From contig NC_072894.1 in assembly GCF_027943255.1 (NCBI RefSeq), forward strand, positions 127,339,601 to 127,403,600: DNA of 64,000 bases, in the 5' to 3' direction. How positions within the stretch are numbered: position 1 is the first letter of the stretch; every line of letters starts with the position of its first letter. Below the pieces are notes generated by a model, which saw only the letters and a program-made list of their open reading frames with translations, ran no database searches and was not told the DNA's origin. The position numbers were made by a program, and so were the translations under genes. Origin of the DNA: Anastrepha obliqua (Eukaryota; Arthropoda; Insecta; Diptera; Tephritidae). Shown here piece after piece: positions 61,301-64,000 of the stretch.

Positions 61301-63294
61301 CAAAGAGAAAATACGGCATATTTTACAGTACTACTACGATAAAGGCAAAAATGCATCTCATGCTGCCAATAAAATTTGTGCAGTTTATGGACCCGATACA
61401 GTTTCCATTTCCATCGCACAACGATGGTTTCAACGTTTTCGTTCTGGGGCAGAGGTGATCGAAGATGCGCCACGGTCCGGAAGGCCTGTCGTCAAAAATT
61501 GCGATAAAATCGCTGAATTGATCGAAAGAGACCGGCATAGTAGCAGCCGTAGCATCGGCCAAGAGCTGAGCATGAGTCATCAAACCGTTATAAACCATTT
61601 GAAGAAGCTTGGATTCAAAAAGAAGCTCGATGTATGGGTGCCACACGACTTGACGCAAAAAAACATTTTTGCCCTTATAGATGCATGCGAATCGCTTCTG
61701 AATCGCAACAAAATCGACCCGTTTTTGAAGCGGATGGTGACTGGCGATGAAAAGTGGGTCACTTACGACAACGTGAAGCGCAAACGGTCGTGGTCGAAAA
61801 GCGGTGAAGCTGCCCAGACGGTGGCCAAGCCTGGATTGACGGCCAGGAAGATTCTTCTGTGTGTTTGGTGGGATTGGCAGGGAATCATCCACTATGAGCT
61901 GCTCCCCTATGGCCAAACGCTCAATTCGGACCTGTACTGCCAACAACTGGACCGCTTGAATACAGCACTCTTGCAGAAGAGGCCATCTTTGATCAACAGA
62001 AGCCGAATTGTCTTCCATCAGGACAACGCCAGGCCACACACATCTTTGGTGACGCGCCAGAAGCTCCGGAAGCTCGGATTGGAGGTTCTTTTGCATCCAC
62101 CGTATAGTCCGGATCTCGCACCAAGTGATTACCGCCTATTTCTGTCCATGGCGAACGAGCAATTGAAAATTCAATAAAAATACCGCAAGACTTTTTTGAC
62201 AACCTTATAATTTGTTAATATATATAATATTAATTATTGTTAAATATAATGAGATTTAGAACAGCATATACTCGTATGCATAGTATGTAAAGTATTTTGA
62301 ATAGTTCTTTATTAGATTAAAAGATCGTTAAAAATAAAATTTCAGCTTTTAATAGCATTTGTAATAAGTTCAATGTACTGCCTCGTAATGATGGCAGTTT
62401 TGATTGGGATAATCGTACAAATGATAGAGGATGGACCTTTGGCACCGGCATCGTTATTCTTTCTTTTGGTGTTTATGCAAATTTTTATTGCAGGTAACAA
62501 AGGTTTCTTTAAATTTAATTGAATCGTATTAATTGTATGGGTCTTTTTATTAGGCGTTGTCCATCCCCAAGAAGTCGGTGCGTTGATTTGTGGATTTATT
62601 TATTACATCACTATCCCCTCCATGTACATGCTGCTTCTTATTTATTCCGTTTTTAATATGAATGATGTGTCATGGGGTACAAGGGAAGTGGCTGTAAAAA
62701 AGGTAACGATTTTATTAAATATATTAAGTTGTAAATATATAGAAGGATAATTATTAAAAGGATGACGACATTGGTGTAGTGCCTGGTGATATTGAAGACG
62801 CTAGTCGGGAGTATTTGCCTGGTTGGGTAAACGACCCATTATTAGTCGACTCAGAATTGGGCGAGATATCACTTAAAGAAAAGCGCTTCTGGAAGGATTT
62901 GATTAAACTTTACTTGCGCCCAATGTTTCATACAAAGGAAAAGAAAGCGGAAATTGCTGAAAGCCTGCGAGAATTGCGTAACATGTTCGCATTTGCTTTT
63001 ATAATGATTAATTCCCTTTTTGTGCTGATTGTTTTCTTACTTCAACTGAAAAAAGATTATTTGCATCTTGAATGGCCAATCGATCCGATTGATTACATAA
63101 CATACGATGACACAAATTCCCAGATTTACATATATCGACGTCATAAAGAGCTGGATCCAATCGGTTTATGCTTCGTTGTATTTTTTGGCTTGATTTTAAT
63201 TATACAGTTCATCGCAATGTTTTTCCATCGTTTTGCAACTATATCGCAGCTATTAGCCACAACTCAATTAAATTGGTTTCGAGCGCCAAGCACA
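24977..63294 (+). CDS. Chs2: Chitin synthase, Chs2 (class B) type; 12 exons in window, 3' end outside
   Basis: An integral-membrane GT2 enzyme that polymerises UDP-GlcNAc into chitin. Exons: 24977-25026, 25091-25329, 39423-39589, 39652-39778, 39887-40087, 43282-43466, 54609-55142, 57327-57540, 58472-59553, 62346-62493, 62554-62702 and 62761-63294. All junctions are GT-AG and in phase; 3630 bp give 1210 residues. Motifs in order: CATMWHE, DGDIDF (about residue 698), QGEDRWL (about 802), QRRRW (about 840) and SWGTREV (about 1020), followed by a transmembrane segment. It lacks the coiled coil that follows SWGTREV in kkv/CHS1, which points to Chs2, the midgut peritrophic-matrix enzyme. The last exon ends at a good donor (CACA|GTAAGT), so the C-terminus lies beyond the window. 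Introns 2 (14.1 kb) and 6 (11.1 kb) are filled with TEs. Confidence 0.93.
25555..26440 (-). pseudogene. Mariner transposase relic in Chs2 intron 2
   Basis: Minus strand: an N-terminal helix-turn-helix region (CIKFYVKNGIKCSKALEML, YKWYKLFTGGRED, GRPSTSTTDENVERVKK) is joined through a deletion and frameshifts to the catalytic part (WLLHHDNAPAHSSLLVRDYL, then STDLTPCDFFLFPRLKRLL). The third catalytic region and C-terminus are frame-shifted. Dead copy, antisense to Chs2. Confidence 0.88.
26470..26720 (-). mobile_element. RNase H-type LINE 3' fragment
   Basis: On the minus strand it reads GKPLFQSLEQLSGLDVNHLI then RFLNCTDWI. This is colinear with GAPFFDSLEQCANLNPINLL in the larger LINE fragment at 43531-44787, so it belongs to the same or a sister family. 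Confidence 0.65.
26721..27650. other. Chs2 intron 2 sequence without assignment
   Basis: Several short open frames, none with recognisable motifs. Confidence 0.4.
27655..27700. repeat. Left partner of a ~45-bp inverted pair (right partner 33935-33985)
   Basis: CACAGTGCGGCCGATTCCCG and AAAGCTGGCCAAAA recur inverted at 33935-33985 with few mismatches. The pair brackets the hAT element 27928-33502 at unequal distances and may be what remains of an older host transposon's inverted repeats. Confidence 0.55.
28764..32544 (+). mobile_element. CACTA-like transposon with ~430-bp TIRs and TTA target duplication
   Basis: 3781 bp starting CACTGTGGAACAAATTCAGG, with the inverse at the right end. The arms (about 28764-29203 and 32105-32544) are nearly identical over about 430 bp; both encode the same 71-codon antisense-paired frame. 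Flanks are TTA on both sides. CACT(A/G) ends with a 3-bp duplication match the CACTA/EnSpm type, but this is inferred from the ends alone. It carries its own two-exon transposase gene. Confidence 0.78.
29934..31885 (+). CDS. Transposase-like protein of the nested CACTA-like element, two exons
   Basis: Exon 1 is 29934-31531, the intron 31532-31635 is GT-AG, and exon 2 is 31636-31885. They give 615 residues with no stop. The N-terminus has paired Cys (CNICGRFI...VCFNCYSIL), then MPFGVPMIWSDN and NCYGC, a zinc-binding module resembling those of many uncharacterised arthropod repeat proteins. The middle has ICCDLKVVSLITGL, RPKYPCFLCDWDSRYGEG and LLPLLHIKLGIATNFLK. SDEQGERHHQ closes exon 1. The C-terminus is strongly acidic (EEEEDEETEEEGED and poly-Asp). 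The ATG at 29934 begins MSEPTCKMNHFCNIC; the frame extends 20 codons upstream without an ATG. The open frame suggests recent activity or domestication. Catalytic residues cannot be assigned by eye. Confidence 0.75.
32650..32727 (-). pseudogene. hAT transposase N-terminal exon remnant
   Basis: 26 codons starting MKRTLFSYFERL and ending at a CAG|GTAAAG donor. The MKR..LFSYF start is typical of hAT transposases. No continuation was found, so it is a deletion remnant inside the hAT element. Confidence 0.7.
33511..34354. other. Chs2 intron 2 sequence, no assignment except the inverted partner at 33935-33985
   Basis: AT-rich with homopolymer runs. The only recognised feature is the inverted copy of 27655-27700. 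Confidence 0.45.
34355..34512 (+). repeat. tRNA-derived SINE fragment
   Basis: Carries AAGCAATGGCAAACCTCCGA, GTATATTTCTGC and CAGTTCGGAGGCAGCGTG, in the order of the full copy at 51053-51376. The 5' pol III boxes are degenerate (GGTTTGAAATCC). Confidence 0.75.
34690..35790 (-). mobile_element. RTE-like LINE reverse transcriptase relic
   Basis: On the minus strand: LLHPIFSSLCVEEKIPEDWL, KNYPLIMLLSIASKVLY, RKGYLLSPILFLIVIDDIL, KHLEDLDICLLS, then the C-terminal VVLYGDLA (the LLYG.ETW position) and KSENALKSL. Many frameshifts. Motif order fits an RTE/BovB-type ORF2. Boundaries are approximate. Confidence 0.75.
35791..36789. other. Chs2 intron 2 sequence without assignment
   Basis: The 123-codon minus ORF at 35848-36219 has no recognisable motif and is probably chance. 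Confidence 0.4.
36790..38882 (+). pseudogene. Mariner (SETMAR-type) relic interrupted by a hAT element
   Basis: Reads GRPIVEKVDETMEKIDQDRH, LNIHHQTVLNHLKKAGYKKK, DVWVPHEL, FLKRMVTGDEK and then stops. The reading resumes after 38551 with RPHTSLMTRQKLGELGWEVL. The start of the protein is missing. The 3' TIR ends near 38882 (AAAGACTTTTTCGACTACCC). It is related to the near-intact copy at 61110-62205 but considerably older. Confidence 0.88.
37381..38543 (+). mobile_element. hAT element with 8-bp duplication and TGTAGGGA subterminal repeats
   Basis: 1163 bp. TIRs are CAGTGATGGAAAATG on the left and CAGTGATGGTAAATG inverted on the right; direct GCTAGGCC lies at 37373-37380 and 38544-38551. At least six (T)GTAGGGA motifs cluster near both ends, probably transposase-binding sites. 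About 37825-38000 encodes a BED-finger-like remnant (NFIGWLKAVANDPFISKC..C...H). The rest of the transposase is deleted. Confidence 0.88.
38944..39015 (+). other. Exon-like stretch before Chs2 exon 3, unassigned
   Basis: An acceptor-like TTTGCTTAG, an open frame MALKFISTSALLSVIAKQIR and a good donor (AGG|GTAAGT). Its phase does not fit between Chs2 exons 2 and 3, so it is not placed in the gene model. It could be a decayed or alternative exon. Confidence 0.25.
39423..40087 (+). CDS. Chs2: Chs2 exons 3-5 (N-terminal membrane domain)
   Basis: Exons 39423-39589, 39652-39778 and 39887-40087. They encode EEQYTWIWALIFAFSAPEVL, the typical FFRSLRICIFK, CNGVCFIPSIL and VSVRWWENY, with several membrane helices. 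The exon 5 donor (TTGG|GTTTGT) is weak but is the only site that keeps phase with exon 6. Confidence 0.85.
40088..41004. other. Chs2 intron 5 sequence, no assignment
   Basis: AT-rich, no coding or repeat signal recognised. Confidence 0.45.
41007..42643 (-). mobile_element. Full-length Tc1-like transposon with frameshifted transposase
   Basis: 1637 bp. TIRs begin CAGCTGTTGACAGCTAATTA on the left and CAGCTGTTGTCAGCTAATTA inverted on the right; TA duplications lie at 41005-41006 and 42644-42645. The transposase runs on the minus strand from ATG 42272 (SSSCTLALRSSIFDLRKAGK). It continues through the helix-turn-helix (KRTIARRLVESGLHG), WSDEAKI, GGSIMVWGCF, QDNDPKH and SSPDLNPIEHLWGD to YGTKY at 41262. 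Frameshifts near 42175 and 41720, and a third near 41585, inactivate it. All DDE landmarks are visible. Confidence 0.93.
42660..43080 (-). mobile_element. Jockey ORF2 fragment
   Basis: On the minus strand: INTDKTIQVIYTNRKYDPQI, KYLGIIINTKLTWRERI and NRFRQLYWLLRNDSRLSLGN, the region just after the RT active site. It parallels the same segment of the Jockey at 48245-52862 (around 52345-52500). Confidence 0.8.
43282..43466 (+). CDS. Chs2: Chs2 exon 6
   Basis: 185 bp, phase 1 in and phase 0 out. Encodes HIMNTFRRSRSRYQTYIYLS then a helix (LKIVVFSLIGFCF), corresponding to the YLFLS.WKI.VFL segment of other chitin synthases. The donor is GAGAG|GTGAGT. Confidence 0.8.
43531..44787 (-). mobile_element. 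RNase H-containing LINE (R1/LOA-like), 5'-truncated, 12-bp duplication
   Basis: Flanked by AAATGAGCGTGA at 43519-43530 and 44788-44799. On the minus strand: the RT C-terminal part (WGLKPQVVYNAVVFPILTYG), then an RNase H domain (MESGVGAGVFSKSANLSISF, GAFQAEVFAILQAC), then the C-terminal FLCKCPGLAARRL and GAPFFDSLEQCANLNPINLL. The 3' tail is (TACC)n, read as GGTA repeats at 43531. Frameshifts are present. Clade assignment rests on the presence of RNase H. Confidence 0.88.
44830..45084. other. Chs2 intron 6 sequence, no assignment
   Basis: Nothing recognised in this short stretch or in 45313-45630. Confidence 0.4.
45085..45312 (+). repeat. tRNA-derived SINE, 5'-decayed copy
   Basis: Shares GACAATGGCAAACATATGAC, GCAGTTCGGAGTCGGCTTAT, CATTTGTGGAACAACATCAA and GGAGCTCGGC...TACGCGCCAATTAT with the full SINE at 51053-51376. 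The pol III promoter half is unrecognisable. Confidence 0.8.
45640..46125 (-). mobile_element. Non-LTR retrotransposon relic with internal deletion
   Basis: Open 156 codons. The first half is endonuclease-like (FDVFCVSDRDYVSHIDQLPM, AGVSDHELIFLSYNIQ). The second half jumps to the C-terminal ORF2 region (RLLIVPHVSYAALVYCRLDN, ALNNTARFVF). The RT itself is missing, so this is an internally deleted copy that happens to keep frame. Confidence 0.75.
46379..46810 (-). mobile_element. LINE ORF1-like fragment (FP-like domain)
   Basis: 138 codons: SRRPNNKSVAPIIIKLSSAA, FCKDKRRALSLSDVGVSIEG, KLFIQECLTRTNRKLMRLAM and RLTSVFSVRGQVFVRARP. This matches the C-terminal domain of ORF1 proteins seen in several insect LINEs, where related sequence appears in every reading I recall. 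Family assignment is tentative. Confidence 0.6.
46811..47657. other. Chs2 intron 6 sequence, no assignment
   Basis: AT-rich; no coding or repeat signal recognised. Confidence 0.45.
47983..48239. mobile_element. 257-bp MITE whose perfect TIRs each form a hairpin
   Basis: Perfect inverted ends of at least 31 bp beginning TCGCACTTGTTACGTTAAAG; TA lies on both sides (47981-47982, 48240-48241). Within each TIR, TTGTTACG and CGTAACAA pair around a 6-bp loop, so each end is itself a palindrome. Non-coding, Tc1/mariner-type by its TA duplication. Confidence 0.85.
49831..50279. mobile_element. 449-bp Tigger/pogo-like MITE with perfect TIRs
   Basis: Perfect inverted ends of at least 23 bp, CAGTAGGTTCTGTTTTTATG..., with TA on both sides (49829-49830, 50280-50281). 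The CAGT..TCTG..TTTATGCGG style is typical of pogo/Tigger ends. ACCGCATAAA-like words recur inside. Non-coding; inserted in Jockey ORF1. Confidence 0.88.
51053..51376 (+). repeat. Full-length tRNA-derived SINE with target duplication
   Basis: A box TAGCCGAATGG (51060-51070) and B box GGTTCGAATCT, then the conserved body and a (TA)n tail. Flanked by TATACGAACTGG at 51041-51052 and 51377-51388. It lies inside Jockey ORF2, so it is younger than the Jockey. Reference copy for the partial ones at 10440, 16092, 34355, 45085 and 57786. Confidence 0.92.
53363..53795. mobile_element. ~430-bp insertion in mariner B1
   Basis: Absent from mariner copy B2, where the flanking sequence is continuous (56080-56095). 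Ends AGTTAAAGACTTGG and, inverted, TAGTTAAGGAATG give short imperfect TIRs. Internal TTATCTTTTG(T/A)TATTCTTAA repeats are present. The exact duplication (GCT or TA) cannot be resolved. Family unknown. Confidence 0.6.
54609..55142 (+). CDS. Chs2: Chs2 exon 7
   Basis: 534 bp, phase 0 at both ends. Encodes YVLLLQVCSSYLCYICAKFA, FSFALPFSLVGPTSIAIAL and WLSQLWVTRHIWRPRNE, aligning with TPTYVLLIQ...YLCYIFGKFACKI and WLLSQTWITLHIW of the family. It starts at 54609, earlier than the apparent ORF start at 54714. Confidence 0.9.
55206..56997 (+). mobile_element. Mariner A, hosting mariner copy B2
   Basis: TIRs: ACACATGGGCTGAAAAGTCA on the left and ACACATGGGCTGAAAAGCCC inverted on the right. The N-terminus MDKKEFRVLILRCF then TKQWLEKCYGDSAF (55388-55500) is separated from its C-terminal part (LTIDQQQ, EQCLAMFKRNKNWL, SPYSPDLAPSDFWLFADLKK; 56580-56870). 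The two are separated by mariner B2. Several stops; dead. Confidence 0.85.
55606..56545 (+). mobile_element. Mariner copy B2, 5'-truncated, inside mariner A
   Basis: Closely related to copy B1 (52864-54323): YRSYKMFSEGREDVNDEKRA, GRPSTSTTDEKIDEVKKMVL, EVAEGLDISIG then the same in-frame TAG as B1, FFDCRGVVHHEFLPRG, PYSPDLAPCDFFLFPKLKRL (frameshifted). It ends at the TIR CACTTTTTGAACACACCTCG followed by TA. A deletion removes the HHDNAPAHTS region. Confidence 0.88.
56998..57326. other. Chs2 intron 7 sequence downstream of mariner A
   Basis: Nothing recognised before the exon 8 acceptor at 57325-57326. Confidence 0.45.
57327..57540 (+). CDS. Chs2: Chs2 exon 8 (start of catalytic domain)
   Basis: Phase 0 in, phase 1 out. 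Contains PQLIVCATMWHETQEEMMEF then RLDEDQCARRMAKL, the signature that opens the chitin synthase catalytic domain. The acceptor at 57325-57326 (TTCTAAG) has a modest pyrimidine tract. Confidence 0.88.
57586..57704 (+). mobile_element. 119-bp 5'-truncated LINE tail with 11-bp duplication
   Basis: ACAGTGAGTAG at 57575-57585 and 57705-57715 brackets a short insert containing GCGAGGCCCTATGCTCCCGA, GAGGAGGG and an A-rich tail. It looks like a LINE 3' UTR; no coding part remains. It is 45 bp downstream of the Chs2 exon 8 donor. Confidence 0.8.
57786..57895 (+). repeat. SINE 3' fragment
   Basis: TTTGTGGAGCAACATCAAGA, CACGCGCCTCAAATTTGATG and GAACTCGGTCAAGCATCC follow the 3' third of the SINE at 51053-51376. 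No 5' part. Confidence 0.7.
58145..58275 (-). mobile_element. Jockey-like LINE 3' end
   Basis: On the minus strand: TQPVETACFLDLPLDEIDDY, DRWLYCQGL, then an AAC-rich tail at 58155. This is the extreme C-terminus of the family at 5062-7152. It lies in Chs2 intron 8, antisense to the gene. Confidence 0.82.
58472..59553 (+). CDS. Chs2: Chs2 exon 9 (catalytic core)
   Basis: 1082 bp. Contains IFFDDAF, TPYGGRLVWTLPG, KKRWSQVMYMYYLLG, LALDGDIDF, HPVGRGPMVWYQIFEYAIGH, VLCSPGCFSLFRG, YVQYDQGEDRWLCTL and FNEFYNQRRRWVPSTIANI: every catalytic and product-binding motif of the family, intact. It begins at the TTAG acceptor at 58470-58471; the open frame upstream is intron. Confidence 0.95.
59579..60492 (-). 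mobile_element. Mariner with ~180-bp terminal inverted repeats, internally deleted
   Basis: Arms (59579-59757 and 60313-60492) are almost identical inverted copies starting CTCAAATATGAAC. On the minus strand: MEIQVEQRICLKFCYSNKIS, LQTTYGDSALSRARVFQWYK and KSFKEGRTST. After a deletion come MVHSEFLPQGRSVNAEYYLD, WFLHHDNAPAHTSRLVRDYL and HSPDMASCDFFLFPKLKLPL. TIRs this long are unusual for mariner. The flanking TA is no longer evident. Confidence 0.88.
60493..61107. other. Chs2 intron 9 sequence, no assignment
   Basis: No coding or repeat signal recognised. Confidence 0.45.
61110..62205 (+). mobile_element. Young mariner element with TA duplications
   Basis: 1096 bp. TIRs begin AGGTTGTCAAAAAGGTCTTG on the left and AGGTTGTCAAAAAAGTCTTG inverted on the right; TA at 61108-61109 and 62206-62207. 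It contains one long open transposase frame (61290-62177). It lies in Chs2 intron 9, sense orientation, and is the best-preserved TE gene in the window. Confidence 0.93.
61290..62177 (+). CDS. Mariner transposase, open but C-terminally shortened
   Basis: 295 codons from ATG 61290 (MEQNKEKIRHILQYYYDKGK); the frame is also open 7 codons upstream with another ATG at 61269. It cuts and pastes DNA with a DD34D active site. Two helix-turn-helix motifs (about residues 25-110, including MSHQTVINHLKKLGFKKKLD) are followed by WVPHDL. Catalytic positions sit in MVTGDEKWVTYD, IVFHQDNARPHTSL and YSPDLAPSDYRL, all intact. After LFLSMAN the frame ends NEQLKIQ, about 50 residues short of a normal mariner C-terminus, so a 3' deletion probably inactivates it. 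Family members have about 340-350 residues. Confidence 0.9.
   Translation: MEQNKEKIRHILQYYYDKGKNASHAANKICAVYGPDTVSISIAQRWFQRFRSGAEVIEDAPRSGRPVVKNCDKIAELIERDRHSSSRSIGQELSMSHQTVINHLKKLGFKKKLDVWVPHDLTQKNIFALIDACESLLNRNKIDPFLKRMVTGDEKWVTYDNVKRKRSWSKSGEAAQTVAKPGLTARKILLCVWWDWQGIIHYELLPYGQTLNSDLYCQQLDRLNTALLQKRPSLINRSRIVFHQDNARPHTSLVTRQKLRKLGLEVLLHPPYSPDLAPSDYRLFLSMANEQLKIQ
62346..63294 (+). CDS. Chs2: Chs2 exons 10-12 (C-terminal membrane domain)
   Basis: Exons 62346-62493, 62554-62702 and 62761-63294, with introns of 60 and 58 bp. They encode YCLVMMAVLIGIIVQM, HPQEVGALICGFIYYITIPS, SWGTREVAVKK, LPGWVNDPLL, FWKDLIKLYLRP and helices LFVLIVFLLQL and FVVFFGLILIIQFIAMFFHR. There is no CHS1-type coiled coil. 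Confidence 0.92.
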
Positions 63295-64000
63295 GTAAGT
63301 TCAAACATTTTTACAACATATTCATACATACATATGCATGTGTGAATATCTACATATATATGTACAGTATTCCTCGCTTATAAGCACTAAAAAAAGTACC
63401 AAAATTTACCTATTTAAGCATTTCACGCTTACAAGTACCGAAACGCTGGTCAGCTTCCCGCTTAGAACACTGAAATTTATTTTTGTACTTATCCCTTCAA
63501 ATAAATTTATGCTAAGTCTAGTTTTAGAATTCCTGCTGAAAACATAGAATTTTCAGCCAAATCTCCTTTTTATTCCAAAAATAATTTGATATATAATTTT
63601 TTTACTGCGTGGTTTTTCATATTTAAAAGTGATATCCCCACCCACCCGTTCTAAACGTAAAATAACTATAAGCATTAGAGAAGAGTTTCCGGAGCTTCCA
63701 GTGACCAAATAAAGACGACTCATTCGCTGATTATTCATACATAAATCGCTTCTTTCCTTATGTAAGCAAATTAATTCGATTTCACAACAATCCGACGGCA
63801 GCTTAGTAGTCCTGGTGAAAAATCGTGAATATGCAAAAAAGTTTATTGATGCTCGCTTACTTCCTGGTCTGTGTTCAATCAGTGGTAACTATCATGATTA
63901 CCTCAACTTCGTTAAGGACATTGCATGAAATTATTGGTGTCTTAAAATAATTTGGCGTAACAAATGTTTATAAATTTCAACGCTTTGTCGAAGGAGTCTC
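63295..64000. other. Chs2 intron 12 (partial)
   Basis: Begins with the GTAAGT donor after exon 12. No further exon with chitin synthase sequence could be recognised before the window ends. Short open frames here have no recognisable motif. Confidence 0.55.

Noticed and set aside
61323..62096. 257-codon minus-strand ORF
   Set aside because: Antisense shadow of the intact mariner transposase.

Overview
The window looks like nuclear DNA of a higher dipteran, most likely a tephritid fruit fly: small-intron fly-type genes, tRNA-derived SINEs, Jockey-type LINEs and several Tc1/mariner families. The genus is not determinable by eye. All gene models below were built by reading splice sites and checking that codon phase is conserved at each junction. 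No searches could be run.

Layout. 1-3844 (-): 5' part of UDP-glucose:glycoprotein glucosyltransferase (UGGT), running off the left edge. 3845-9997: transposable-element (TE) debris, namely a decayed Jockey-like LINE, a PIF/Harbinger-like MITE with TAA target duplications and a ~0.9 kb TIR element. 9998-12801 (+): Rad9 checkpoint clamp subunit, six exons. 12854-14996 (-): BLOC-1 subunit 3 (Blos3), five exons, tail-to-tail with Rad9. 15084-15299 (+): a small unidentified ORF, head-to-head with Blos3. 15300-24976: dense nested TEs, including a transposase of the 'ATSHGKG' type with five copies of a 14-bp repeat. 24977-63294 (+): a chitin synthase of the Chs2 (gut, class B) type, at least 12 exons, running off the right edge. 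Its large introns (14.1 kb and 11.1 kb) hold most of the remaining TEs.

How things relate. The host genes are unrelated housekeeping or tissue genes: ER glycoprotein quality control, DNA-damage checkpoint, lysosome-related organelle biogenesis and chitin synthesis. TEs make up most of the non-exonic sequence, and many insertions have exact target-site duplications. That allows a relative chronology: hAT hosting a CACTA-like element; mariner hosting a Jockey that hosts a SINE and a Tigger-like MITE; Tc1 hosting two elements; mariner hosting a hAT; mariner hosting a mariner. No CRISPR, operon or prokaryotic features are present.
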